From an uncultured Collinsella sp. (GTDB lineage Bacteria > Actinomycetota > Coriobacteriia > Coriobacteriales > Coriobacteriaceae), in NCBI GenBank assembly GCA_900550195.1, contig URRB01000001.1, positions 155,682-219,681 of the forward strand: DNA of 64,000 nt. Reading direction: 5' to 3'. Below, in pieces: positions 38,441 to 47,083 of the stretch. A model generated the notes under the pieces. That model did no database searches and was not told the DNA's origin. It saw only the letters and a list, made by a program, of their open reading frames with translations. Position numbers and translations under genes: made by a program. Numbering within the stretch: position 1 is the first letter of the stretch; every line of letters starts with the position of its first letter.

Positions 38441-39802
38441 TTACAGACCGGCGATGTGATCGGCGGGCGTCGCGACAACCTGTCCGGCGCTCTTGGCGGG
38501 ACGCTTCTTCTTGGTCTCGGTCGTGCCCAAAAGCCTCGCCTCAAGACCGCTCACCAAGCGAGCGAGCGGCAGGGTGATGACCAGATAGAACAGGGCGGCA
38601 ACCACGTACGGTGTAATGGAGCCCGTCGTGGCCACGATGGTACGGGCGTTCATGACGATCTCGACCACACCCACGGCGGCAAGCAGCGACGTATCCTTGT
38701 AAAGCAAGATAAACTCGCTGGTCAGCGTAGGCAAAACATTGCGGAACGTCTGCGGAATCATAACGTAGAGCAGCGTCTGGAAGGCATTCATGCCCAGAGA
38801 GCGAGCAGCCTCGTTTTGTCCCTTGGGGATCGATTGAATACCGGCGCGGAAGATCTCACACAGATAGGCAGACGAATTCATGGCCATGACGATGACGCCG
38901 AGCACGTAGTCATCAACCTTGACGCCGGCCAACGGCAGACCGAAGAACGCGATATAGATCTGCAGGAACGCCGGCGTACCGCGAATGATATTCACGTAGA
39001 TACCGGCGAGGCAGCGCAGGATGCGCGACTTGGAGATGCGCATGAGCGACAGGGCGAAACCGAAGGGAATTGCCAGCGGAAACGCCACAAGCACGATCGA
39101 AAGCGACATGAGGAAGCCCTTGAAGACGATCGGCAGGCTCTGGACCAAAATGACCGGGTTCAGGAACAGGCGCAGGAACATATTGGAGTTCCACGCCTCG
39201 ACCCACGGCTGCTCCTTAAGGTCGGCCAGGAAGTTATCGAATGCCGTCACGCCCTTAATCTCGACGGAAGGAATCTTGGAGATCTTCTTGGTCGAGCCAT
39301 CGGCCAAAGTGCAGGTGCCGCTAAAGGCCTCATCGCCGCCCTCGACGGGGAAGGTCACGCCGTAAACCTCGACGCGGAAATAGCCGCCGGCAGGCGCCGT
39401 CTCACCAAAGTCAATCTTGAGCGTCTGACCGTCAGCCTTGCACGTGGGCTTCATGGGCGTACGATCCATGAGGTCCTCGCCCGAGAGCATCGTCAATCGA
39501 ATGTCATCGGTACCAAACGTCGTACCGTCGACAAACGTCAGCGAAAGACCGCTCAGCTCCTCGTCGGCATCGGCCTGAACTTCCCAAGTGATGCGCGTCT
39601 CGGTGCCGCCGACCACATCGCTACCCGAACCGGTATTGGGTCGGGCGGTAATCTTTGCGGTCTCAAGCGCCTGGGCGGTCGTGGGCACGCAGGCCCCCGC
39701 GCATACCAGGGCGAGCGCCACAGCCAGGGCACAGGCCAGCTTTTGGAGCATCGAGGGCAGTGGAAAACGCTGCTCCGCGGCCCCTTTGTTCAGTCGAGAC
39801 AA
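38441..39802 (-). CDS. Amino-acid ABC permease with exported N-terminal domain
   Basis: 453 residues from TTG 39802, chosen because TAGGAG stands five bases upstream and because it gives a proper signal peptide (Lys/Arg N-terminus, ACALAVALALVCAGA core, cleavage near 45). ATG 39751 is an alternative without a ribosome site. Residues 46-185 form a beta-rich exported domain (ITWEVQADADEELSGLSLTF, FRVEVYGVTFPVEG) not found in ordinary permeases; residues 215-435 are the HisM/GlnP-type permease with NIIRGTPAFLQIYIAFFGLP and the EAARSLGMNAFQTLLYVMIPQ loop that contacts the ATPase. Substrate is probably a polar or basic amino acid. Confidence 0.85.
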   Translation of the reverse strand: MSRLNKGAAEQRFPLPSMLQKLACALAVALALVCAGACVPTTAQALETAKITARPNTGSGSDVVGGTETRITWEVQADADEELSGLSLTFVDGTTFGTDDIRLTMLSGEDLMDRTPMKPTCKADGQTLKIDFGETAPAGGYFRVEVYGVTFPVEGGDEAFSGTCTLADGSTKKISKIPSVEIKGVTAFDNFLADLKEQPWVEAWNSNMFLRLFLNPVILVQSLPIVFKGFLMSLSIVLVAFPLAIPFGFALSLMRISKSRILRCLAGIYVNIIRGTPAFLQIYIAFFGLPLAGVKVDDYVLGVIVMAMNSSAYLCEIFRAGIQSIPKGQNEAARSLGMNAFQTLLYVMIPQTFRNVLPTLTSEFILLYKDTSLLAAVGVVEIVMNARTIVATTGSITPYVVAALFYLVITLPLARLVSGLEARLLGTTETKKKRPAKSAGQVVATPADHIAGL

Positions 39803-39870
39803 GGTGGCTCCTATCGTAGAAGTTGCCGGCAAAACGAGACGGAAACGCTCTCCGTCAAGAGAAGCGCAAA

Positions 39871-39898
39871 GGCCCTTTCCGCCAAAACGAAAAGGGCC
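39871..39898 (-). terminator. Stem-loop between binding-protein and permease genes
   Basis: GGCCCTTT / AAAGGGCC arms, 12-base loop, followed on the minus strand by TTTGCGCTTCT. Its place inside the operon suggests partial termination so that more binding protein than permease is made. Confidence 0.6.
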
Positions 39899-39920
39899 CG
39901 CGCGCAATCAAGTAGTTATT

Positions 39921-40781
39921 TTACTTGATATTGTACTTAGCCATGAGGGCGTCGACGGTACCGTCGTCGGTCAGGTCCTTGATGGCCTGGTTGATGTCGT
40001 CCTTGAGCTTGGTGTTGCCCTGGTTGATGGCGATGGCGTACTCCTCGCCGGTGCTGATCTGCTTGATGGTCTGGCAGGTGTTGAACTGCTCGGCGGTCAG
40101 CTGGCTGGCAACGGAGCGGTTGGTGACTACGGCGTCGCCCTTATCGGACTGCAAGGCACTGAAGCACTCGGTGGCGTCCTTGTAGGGGACGATCTTGGCC
40201 TTGGGGAAGTTCTCCTGGGCAAAGGCCTCGGCGGTCGAGCCAGACTGGACGATGATGGTAGCGTCGGCGTTGTTGAGCTTCTCGCTGTAGTTGTCGGCCG
40301 TGATGTCGGTGTTATCGACCTTGGTCACGATAGCCTGATCGTCCATGTAGTAGGAATCGGAGAAAGTGACTTCCTTCTCACGCTCGGGCGTGTCGGTGAT
40401 AGCCGCGATGGAGACGTCGTACTTGGCGCCCGAAGCGACACCCGGAACCAGCGTGTCAAAGTCATTGTTGACGTACTCGACATCCAGGCCCAGCTTGTCA
40501 CCGATAGCCTTGATGAGCTCAAGGTCAAAGCCCTGGTAGTCGCCGTTGTCATCCTTGTACTCAAACGGCGCGTACTCGGCAGAGGTGCCGACGGTCAGCG
40601 TGCCGTCCTTGACGAGCGCGTACTCCTTGGAGCCGTCGACCTTCTCGACCTTAGCGTCGTCAGAGCTGCTGGAACCGGCATCAGAACCAGAGGTGGCGTT
40701 GGACGAACCGCAGCCCGTCAGAGCAAGGGCGAGCGCCATAGCACCCGTGGCGGCAAATGCGCCAAGCTTCTTCAGCTTCAT
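39921..40781 (-). CDS. Amino-acid ABC transporter substrate-binding lipoprotein
   Basis: 286 residues. Signal peptide with lipobox LTGC (Cys24), a Ser/Asp linker, then the SBP_bac_3 fold: TLTVGTSAEYAPFEYKDDNGDYQGFDLELIKAIGDKLG, DVSIAAITDTPEREKEVTFSDSYY and GEEYAIAINQGNTKL. The arginine/aspartate pair that binds alpha-amino groups (TPER, then NRSVA) fits polar amino acids. ATG 40781 has AAGGAG seven bases upstream. First gene of the importer operon. Confidence 0.92.
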   Translation of the reverse strand: MKLKKLGAFAATGAMALALALTGCGSSNATSGSDAGSSSSDDAKVEKVDGSKEYALVKDGTLTVGTSAEYAPFEYKDDNGDYQGFDLELIKAIGDKLGLDVEYVNNDFDTLVPGVASGAKYDVSIAAITDTPEREKEVTFSDSYYMDDQAIVTKVDNTDITADNYSEKLNNADATIIVQSGSTAEAFAQENFPKAKIVPYKDATECFSALQSDKGDAVVTNRSVASQLTAEQFNTCQTIKQISTGEEYAIAINQGNTKLKDDINQAIKDLTDDGTVDALMAKYNIK

Positions 40782-40838
40782 AATCAGTCTCCTTCCGGTG
40801 ACCTCGTTTGATTCAGAGGTCTGCAAAAACTGTTGGCT

Positions 40839-40867
40839 ATTATGCACCCGGAATTACGAATCTGCAA
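40839..40867 (-). promoter_or_regulatory. Promoter of the amino-acid importer operon
   Basis: On the minus strand -35 TTGCAG (40862-40867), 17-base spacer, -10 CATAAT (40839-40844). A GACCTC/GAGGTC hairpin at 40800-40821 lies between it and the ribosome site. Confidence 0.6.
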
Positions 40868-40928
40868 TGAGAAAACTGATTGAAACAAACCCATAACGTG
40901 AATGGAATACTCTACTTTGTGACAGTCA

Positions 40929-41795
40929 TTACTGCTGCAATGACCTTAATAGTCTAATTTCAGCTGCATAACCTGCAAGTTCGTTCGGAGTCTCCAAAAT
41001 AAACGGCAGCGAACGCAAGTGGCCATTCGATACAATATTCTGTATAACCTGCATACCGCCGCCAAACTCTTCACCACCCAGGTAGCCCTTACCGATGCAC
41101 TCGTGGCGGTCCTTATGGGCGCCGCAGGGATTCTTGGAGTCATTGATGTGTACGGCGCGCAGGCGCTCGATACCCACCACACGATCGAACTCGTCAAGCA
41201 CACCGTCAAGATCGTGGACGATGTCATAGCCGGCGTCATTCACATGGCAGGTGTCTAGGCAAACGCCCAGCTTGGCCGACAGCTCGGGGCGTTTGCCGGC
41301 AACACCCTCAATGATGAGCGCCAGTTCCTCAAAGCTGCGGCCCACCTCGGTGCCCTTGCCCGACATGGTCTCGAGCAGCACCGTCGTCTGCTGGCCCTCA
41401 AACATCACCTGACACAGGGCGTCGACAATCATCTGAATGCCGGCGTCGGAGCCCTGCCCCACATGCGCACCGGGATGGAAGTTGTAGTAGTTGCCGGGCA
41501 GCGCCTCCATGCGCCGCAGGTCCTCTGCCATAGCCTCCAAGGCGAACTCGCGCGCCCGCTCTTTGGCAGAACAGGGGTTGTAGGTATACGGGGCATGCGC
41601 CACCAGCGGTCCAAAGTCGTTTTGCGACATAAGCTCGCGCAGAGCCGCCACGTCATCCATGTCAAGTTCTTTTGCCTTGCCACCGCGCGGGTTGCGCGTA
41701 AAGAACGCAAAGGTATTGGCGCCAATGGACAACGCCGTCTCCCCCATTGCCCGATAGCCCTTCGTCGTCGAAAGATGACACCCGATCGTCAGCAT
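40929..41795 (-). CDS. nfo: Deoxyribonuclease IV (AP endonuclease)
   Basis: 288 residues from ATG 41795. TIM-barrel AP endonuclease family 2 signatures: NPRGGKAKELD, VAHAPYTYNPCS, NYYNFHPGAHVGQG, LLETMSGKGTEVG, GVCLDTCHVNDAGYD, HINDSKNPCGAHKDRHECIGKGYLG with the zinc-ligand Glu, His and Asp residues. Cleaves DNA at abasic sites in base-excision repair. Its leader carries copy 1 of the 78-bp hairpin repeat. Confidence 0.92.
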   Translation of the reverse strand: MLTIGCHLSTTKGYRAMGETALSIGANTFAFFTRNPRGGKAKELDMDDVAALRELMSQNDFGPLVAHAPYTYNPCSAKERAREFALEAMAEDLRRMEALPGNYYNFHPGAHVGQGSDAGIQMIVDALCQVMFEGQQTTVLLETMSGKGTEVGRSFEELALIIEGVAGKRPELSAKLGVCLDTCHVNDAGYDIVHDLDGVLDEFDRVVGIERLRAVHINDSKNPCGAHKDRHECIGKGYLGGEEFGGGMQVIQNIVSNGHLRSLPFILETPNELAGYAAEIRLLRSLQQ

Positions 41796-41813
41796 CTCCA
41801 GCTCCCTCCTCAT

Positions 41814-41891
41814 CAGTTGCGGTGAAATACGGTCTATTGGTGCCCTATTTTGGCGCAAACAGACCGTATTCCACCGCAAGTTATAAAAGGG
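41814..41891. repeat. 78-bp hairpin repeat, copy 1
   Basis: Outer arms GTTGCGGTGAAATA and TATTCCACCGCAA, a distinct middle stem (CGGTCT / AGACCG) and a conserved tail GTTATAAAAGGG. The outer parts are identical with copy 2 at 42981-43058, while the middle stem differs but still pairs. It is the leader of nfo on the minus strand. Confidence 0.75.
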
Positions 41892-41948
41892 GCATCAGGG
41901 GCAAAGGCCTCCAAGGCATTCCAGGCGCTGGCGCCATGCCCCCACGCA

Positions 41949-42968
41949 CTAAAGTTTCAAGCGAATCGCATCGATAATGCGCGCGCAGCGCTGCGTGGCG
42001 GCAAGGGGCATGACGGGACTCTCGAGTTTCCCCGCCCGGATGAGCTGGGTCGCATGCTGGATTTCGCCGTAGAAATCATCGATCTCAAACGGGGCATTTA
42101 TTTCGAGCGTTCGACCGTCGGAATACTTCACATGGGCGAGCTCGGGGCGATGGAGACGCTCGATTTCCAACGAGCCTCGCTCACAGACAATCGTTAAGCG
42201 GCTTTCATATGTTGCTTTGCCGTCGCACACCATATGAATGGGTATACCGCCGACGCTCATACGGATCTCGTCGGCCCAATCGACGCGGCCGCCTGATACG
42301 TCACGCCAGCGAACTTCACGGGATGAAACCTCGCACGCGCCCGCGAGCAAATCCTCAAACCAACCGACCGCATAGCAGCCCATGTCATATAGACAGCCGC
42401 CCTGCAACGAATCAAGCAGATAGCCCGAAGGAGGTTCGCCGTAATCGAGCTTTTGCACGCTTTCAATCGAGACAATACGGCCAAGCTCACCCGACGCAAG
42501 CAAGTCCTTCACGCGAGTGCGCATCGGGCAAAACCGATTCTTCATCGCCTCCATAAACAGCACGCCGCGCTCACGAGAGGTGGAGGCAATCGAGAGAGCC
42601 TCTTCCTCACTCAAAACGGCCGGCTTTTCGCACAGCACGGCCTTTCCCGCGCGCAGTGCCCGACAGACCCAATGCGCATGCATGCCATGTGGAAGAGCCA
42701 AGTAGATTGCGTCGACATCGGGGTCGGCAATCAGCGCATCATAAGCCACATCGCCGCTATCGTCAGCCGTGGCATAACTGTGCGCGGCATCAATCGAAAA
42801 CGCCCTGCAAAACTCCTCAACATGCGAAGGAGTGCGGCCGGCGGCAGCCACAAGCCGTGCCCCGTCCACCTCCTTGAGCGACGATGCAAATCGATGCGAA
42901 ATGTGTCCAGCGCCCAAAACGCCCCAACAAACCTCACGCAAATCATCACATGAATCCCGATGACCCAC
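41949..42968 (-). CDS. Gfo/Idh/MocA family oxidoreductase
   Basis: 339 residues from GTG 42968 (AAGGGGG five bases upstream). Rossmann site CWGVLGAGHISHRFASSL, then AIYLALPHGMHAHWVCRALRAGKAVLCEKPAV with the EKP motif and a C-terminal beta sheet with GGCLYDMGCYAVGW. NAD(P)-dependent sugar or dihydrodiol-type dehydrogenase; substrate unknown. Upstream frame extension reads through repeat copy 2 and is rejected. Confidence 0.88.
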   Translation of the reverse strand: MGHRDSCDDLREVCWGVLGAGHISHRFASSLKEVDGARLVAAAGRTPSHVEEFCRAFSIDAAHSYATADDSGDVAYDALIADPDVDAIYLALPHGMHAHWVCRALRAGKAVLCEKPAVLSEEEALSIASTSRERGVLFMEAMKNRFCPMRTRVKDLLASGELGRIVSIESVQKLDYGEPPSGYLLDSLQGGCLYDMGCYAVGWFEDLLAGACEVSSREVRWRDVSGGRVDWADEIRMSVGGIPIHMVCDGKATYESRLTIVCERGSLEIERLHRPELAHVKYSDGRTLEINAPFEIDDFYGEIQHATQLIRAGKLESPVMPLAATQRCARIIDAIRLKL

Positions 42969-42980
42969 GACAGCCCCCTT

Positions 42981-43058
42981 CAGTTGCGGTGAAATAGTTC
43001 CTGTTTGGCCCCTATTCTGCCGCAAACAGGAACTATTCCACCGCAAGTTATAAAAGGG
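42981..43058. repeat. 78-bp hairpin repeat, copy 2
   Basis: Same outer arms and GTTATAAAAGGG tail as copy 1. Middle stem is AGTTCCTGTTTG / CAAACAGGAACT, unlike copy 1 in sequence yet fully paired. It fills the gap between the aldo/keto reductase stop and the oxidoreductase start. Confidence 0.75.
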
Positions 43059-44249
43059 TCATGAGGAGCGCGTTTTGCCGAAGGCCTTAAGCACCGCCGT
43101 CACGGGACCAGGCTGGAAACGTCGGCGCACATCGTCGAGACGCTCGGGAATATCGATGTGCTGTGGGCAGTGGCGCGCGCATTTGCCGCACTTGACGCAA
43201 TTGCTCACGAGCTTGGGCTCGCTCGTGCGCACCGCACTCGCCGTAAAGTATTGCGACAGCCCCGTAAACCAGCTGTGCGCATAGCTCGCGTTGTAGGCGG
43301 CAAAGCAGCCGGGAATGTTGATACCCTTGGGGCATGGCATGCAGTAGCCGCATCCCGTGCAGGGCACACGGTTCGATTTCTCAAACTCCATCAACACGCG
43401 CGCAATCGTGTCGAGCTGGTTGGCAGTCATCGAATTCGGCAACGCGAGGTCTGCCAGTGACGAATTCTCATCCACCTGCGCGATATCGGTCATACCCGAA
43501 AGCAGCATCGTCACCTGAGGATGATTCCACACCCACGAAAGACCCCAGGCGGCAGGAGTGCGCAAATGCGGGTCACGGGCACTATCGAGCACAGCGCGGG
43601 CCCGTGGCGGCAGCTTGCCCGCTAAACGCCCGCCCAGCAGCGGCTCCATCACAAACACCGCGAGCCCGCGCTCCGCAGCCGCCATGAGTCCTGCCGTTCC
43701 CGCTTGGTAACGCTCGCCGGCATAGTTGTACTGTATCTGGCAAAAATCCCAGTCATATGCGTCAAGCATCGTCAGGAAATCCACCGCGCTGCCGTGGTAC
43801 GAAAAACCAATCTGGCGAATGCGCCCCGCCGCCTTTTGACACGCGATCCAGTCCTCAATGCCCAATGCCACCACACGTTCCCACTGGGCGGGCGAGGTAA
43901 TGTTATGCATGAGGTAATAGTCGATATGGTCGGTCCGCAGGCGCCGCAGTTGCTCATCGAAGAACCGGTCGAAATCCTCCGCGCACTTGCACGAAGCATG
44001 CGGCAACTTGGTCGCCAGCAACACCCGGTCACGCAGCCCCAAGCGCTCAAGCGAGGCGCCCACGCACGCCTCGTTACCGGGATAGAGATACGCGGTGTCC
44101 AGATAATTAATCCCCTGCTCCACCGCACGGGAAATGATGGCATCGGCTGTCTTCGCATCCGGACGTCCCGGCGCACCGGGAAACCTCATGCAGCCCAGAC
44201 CCAACGCCGAGATACGGTTGCCGCTTTTGGGGTCAACGCGATATTGCAC
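43059..44249 (-). CDS. Aldo/keto reductase with C-terminal 4Fe-4S domain
   Basis: 396 residues from GTG 44249 (GGGAGG four bases upstream; ATG 44267 is an alternative). Barrel with GLGCMRFPG, INYLDTAYLYPGNEA (Asp, Tyr), LLATKLPH (Lys) and DYYLMHNI (His) of the catalytic tetrad, NADPH region near 230-260. The C-terminal 90 residues carry two cluster motifs, CTGCGYCMPCPKGINIP and CVKCGKCARHCPQHIDIP. This ferredoxin-fused type is common in anaerobes; substrate unknown. Confidence 0.9.
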   Translation of the reverse strand: MQYRVDPKSGNRISALGLGCMRFPGAPGRPDAKTADAIISRAVEQGINYLDTAYLYPGNEACVGASLERLGLRDRVLLATKLPHASCKCAEDFDRFFDEQLRRLRTDHIDYYLMHNITSPAQWERVVALGIEDWIACQKAAGRIRQIGFSYHGSAVDFLTMLDAYDWDFCQIQYNYAGERYQAGTAGLMAAAERGLAVFVMEPLLGGRLAGKLPPRARAVLDSARDPHLRTPAAWGLSWVWNHPQVTMLLSGMTDIAQVDENSSLADLALPNSMTANQLDTIARVLMEFEKSNRVPCTGCGYCMPCPKGINIPGCFAAYNASYAHSWFTGLSQYFTASAVRTSEPKLVSNCVKCGKCARHCPQHIDIPERLDDVRRRFQPGPVTAVLKAFGKTRSS

Positions 44250-44574
44250 GGCCCCTCCCTTCGCCATCAGCGCCCCGGCAAGGCGAAACACAATGGTCAC
44301 GCAGCCGAAACATCGTGGAATCGCAATCGAGAACGTATCGTAACGCAGCAGAAATCGAGCTGTCACGGCACCGCTTTAACATCAGCAAAAAGCCCGATGA
44401 AAGGAGCCGGACATGACCACGCGCATGTCTTTGCGGTCTGCCCTGCAGCGTAGCGTCCAGGCAAACGTTTCTTTTTTATAACAGCCGCCCCGCGCACCCA
44501 CCAATCACCCTGGCAGCATACAATCCATCAGGCGCCCCTTACGCGGGCGCCTTTTACATGGGGAGATGATTCAC

Positions 44575-45489
44575 ATGCAGATCAACAAGGTCGCCTTTAT
44601 CGGCAAGGGCGGCGTCGGCCTGCTCTACGGCAGCATGATCGCCCGGGCGCTCGGCAACGACGCCGTCGAATACATCATGGATGACACCCGTTTTGAGCGT
44701 CACGCGGGCGATGCGCTCACTGTCAACGGCAAGCCCTGCGATCTCACGTCCGTCCGCGCCAGCGAGGCGACGCCCGCCGATCTGGTCATCCTGACAGTCA
44801 AGACCACCGGTCTCGACCAAGCACTCAAGACTATGGAGCGCGTCGTGGGACCCAACACGCTCATCGCCTCGCTATGCAACGGCATTACGAGCGAGCAAAA
44901 GATTGCCGAACGCTTTGGCTGGGAGCATACCGTTCTTGGTATCTGCCAGGGCATGGACGCCGTGTTCCTCAACGGCGCGCTCACCTTTACCAATGCGGGC
45001 GAGATCCGCTTTGGCGCGGCGGCCGGCACGGACCCCGCGACCGTCGCCGCTATCGACGGGCTCTACACGCGCTGCGGCATCGCCCATACCGTCGAGGACG
45101 ACATCGCTCACCGCATGTGGGCCAAACTCATGCTCAACGACGGCATCAACCAGACCTGCATGGCCTACGGCGGGACCTACGGAAGCGCCACGGAGCCGGG
45201 CTCCGAGCAGCGTCGCTGCTTTGTTTCCGCCATGCGCGAAACGCTTGCGGTCGCCAACGCCGAGGGCGTTGAGCTGACCGAGGCAGACCTGACGCAAATG
45301 GTGCACCTCATCGAGGGAATCGACCCCGCCGGTATGCCCTCAATGGCTCAAGACCGCATCGCAAGGCGCAAAACCGAGGTTGATGAGTTCGCGGGCACCA
45401 TCTGCCGGCTCGCAGCCAAACACGATATCCAGGCACCGCAAAACGAGTGGCTCTATCGGCGCATCCGCGATATCGAGAAAAACTGGTAG
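44575..45489 (+). CDS. Ketopantoate reductase-like (ApbA/PanE) protein
   Basis: 304 residues. FIGKGGVGLLYGSMIARAL replaces the usual GxGxxG, then VILTVKTTGLDQAL, CNGITSEQKIAERFG, the C-terminal WAKLMLNDGINQTCMAYGGTYG with the catalytic Lys/Asn pair. NADPH-dependent reduction of 2-dehydropantoate (coenzyme A route) is possible; many such paralogues act on other 2-keto acids. ATG 44575 has GGGGAG nine bases upstream; the ATG three codons earlier abuts that site. Confidence 0.82.
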   Translation: MQINKVAFIGKGGVGLLYGSMIARALGNDAVEYIMDDTRFERHAGDALTVNGKPCDLTSVRASEATPADLVILTVKTTGLDQALKTMERVVGPNTLIASLCNGITSEQKIAERFGWEHTVLGICQGMDAVFLNGALTFTNAGEIRFGAAAGTDPATVAAIDGLYTRCGIAHTVEDDIAHRMWAKLMLNDGINQTCMAYGGTYGSATEPGSEQRRCFVSAMRETLAVANAEGVELTEADLTQMVHLIEGIDPAGMPSMAQDRIARRKTEVDEFAGTICRLAAKHDIQAPQNEWLYRRIRDIEKNW

Positions 45490-45526
45490 CGCCAACTCGC
45501 CGCATTCAACAGCCTTAACAGCAAAA

Positions 45527-45560
45527 CCGCCGCAAGGGAACCTTTCCCCTGCGGCGGCCT
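45527..45560 (+). terminator. Terminator of the ApbA-like gene
   Basis: CCGCCGCA-GGG / CCC-TGCGGCGG stem with small internal loop, followed by CCTTCATCTTC. Confidence 0.65.
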
Positions 45561-45598
45561 TCATCTTCGTCTACGATCGGCGGCCGATCTCACAACAG

Positions 45599-45805
45599 TT
45601 AGCGTTGCGACCCCGGCACCTCGTCCTCATCGTCGCGACAAAGGACTACGCCCGCACTTCCCAGCAGCGCGGCCGCGATCAACACGCCAACCACGATAGA
45701 GGCAGCCTCACAAGACCCCTGCATGCCCGCGACGAGCGCGGCCGTGGGACCAAGGCAGCCAAGCATCAACGCGACGGCGGCAACGGCGATATCTCGAGCA
45801 TTCAC
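45599..45805 (-). CDS. Small two-helix membrane protein
   Basis: 68 residues from GTG 45805. Two hydrophobic helices (DIAVAAVALMLGCLGPTAAL and ASIVVGVLIAAALLGSAGV) and a short acidic tail DDEDEV. GGAGG stands ten bases upstream. No family recognised; codon use is like the neighbours. Confidence 0.55.
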   Translation of the reverse strand: MNARDIAVAAVALMLGCLGPTAALVAGMQGSCEAASIVVGVLIAAALLGSAGVVLCRDDEDEVPGSQR

Positions 45806-45994
45806 AAGACCACTTCCTCCAAGAGAAAGACCTTATTTCTCAAGAACCAGTGTGCCCCGCATCCATACGCCCAGCGTACCGCCACGGTAAGGGCTCTGTT
45901 AACTCGAACGCACATAAAGAACGGGCGGCTTTACGTTGCCTAAAAGCTCAGCAAAGACGCCCGCCCATCATGTGCCAATTTTCCTTATGGCAGA

Positions 45995-46771
45995 TTACCA
46001 ACCGGTATAGTAGTCGGTAGTTCCGGCGGCGCAGCCGGAGTCATAGACCTTGCACTCGCCCTTGGAGCCCGTAAAGGTCGAGCCCTGGGCCATATCGCCC
46101 GCGGCAACAACGTAATAGCCGTCGGAATCGCGCCAGAAGCCCTCAGAATCCTGAGTCCATTCGCCCGTGCGATAGTGATAAAGCACATTGCTGCTGTAAT
46201 AGGTCTCGCGGCGCCCGTTGTAGTTATTGACACCCGCAGAGCGCGTCAGGCCCGATTCGTTCGCGTAGGACGCGGCAGACGCGTAGGACGGGGTGAAACC
46301 GGCGTTGTAGTACGAAGCCTGGGTGGCCTCGGCAGCCTCCGCCTCGGCGGCGGCCGCCTCGAGCGCTTCGCGCTTGGCATCCTCAAGCGCGGTGCGCAGC
46401 TCATCGAGCTCGGTCGACTTGGCGTCGACCTCCCCCATCGTCAACAGGCTGCCCGCACCGTCGATGCAACCCTGCAACACAGCGCGCTCGTCATCGGTAG
46501 CATAGTCGCCATACATATTCATAATGATCTGAGCACGCATCTCAAGGGAATCGCGCTTGGCCTCCATCGAGGCGTTCCACTCCTGCATGGAACCATAACC
46601 ATCGCCGCGATAGTCAACGGGCTGTACCAGCGTCGTCTCGGACGGCGTAGATCCAACCGTATCGGACAGTGTTGCGGCGTGGGCATCAGTTGCACCAGCG
46701 CCCGCCAAAAGTGCCACGGCCAGAGCGGCGGAAAGGGCGGCGGCTTTCGGTTTTCGTGAATCGATCCTCAT
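45995..46771 (-). CDS. Secreted coiled-coil protein with a short conserved C-terminal domain
   Basis: 258 residues from ATG 46771. Signal peptide MRIDSRKPKAAALSAALAV with an AHA cleavage site near residue 32; helical central part including a Glu/Ala-rich coiled coil (about 125-160); then an Tyr-rich linker and a C-terminal region with WTQDSEGFWRDSDGYYVVAA and GECKVYDSGC, CAAGTTDYYTGW. The ending resembles 3D/RlpA-like wall-associated domains of Gram-positive bacteria, so a cell-wall enzyme or binder is possible. Two Cys near the end could form a disulfide. Confidence 0.7.
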   Translation of the reverse strand: MRIDSRKPKAAALSAALAVALLAGAGATDAHAATLSDTVGSTPSETTLVQPVDYRGDGYGSMQEWNASMEAKRDSLEMRAQIIMNMYGDYATDDERAVLQGCIDGAGSLLTMGEVDAKSTELDELRTALEDAKREALEAAAAEAEAAEATQASYYNAGFTPSYASAASYANESGLTRSAGVNNYNGRRETYYSSNVLYHYRTGEWTQDSEGFWRDSDGYYVVAAGDMAQGSTFTGSKGECKVYDSGCAAGTTDYYTGW

Positions 46772-46986
46772 GTAGCTGGAAACCTCCGTAGTGCGTTTTT
46801 GCTGCGTTTGAGCTGCGTGTGATTCGATTGCGCTGCATAGTACCCCGAGCAAATCGCGACCTGCGGTTTTACTCAAAAGGCGCACGTCAATTGCGTAAAA
46901 CTCACATCCTCTCAACAGGAGTTTTCCACAACTCGAATGCATAAAGCGTGTCAAAAACCCTGTTTTTGCACCCTCTCTATGCAAAA

Positions 46987-47023
46987 AAGGCGCCTGTGCA
47001 ACCATTGTTCGCACAGGCGCCTT
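46987..47023 (-). terminator. Terminator of metY
   Basis: 13-bp perfect stem AAGGCGCCTGTGC / GCACAGGCGCCTT, 11-base loop, TTTTTTGC following on the minus strand. Confidence 0.9.
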
Positions 47024-47083
47024 GAGCAGGCATTTTATGCAGTTATACCTATCGAGTCGCAAGGGGTCCTTGCACAAGTCGCT

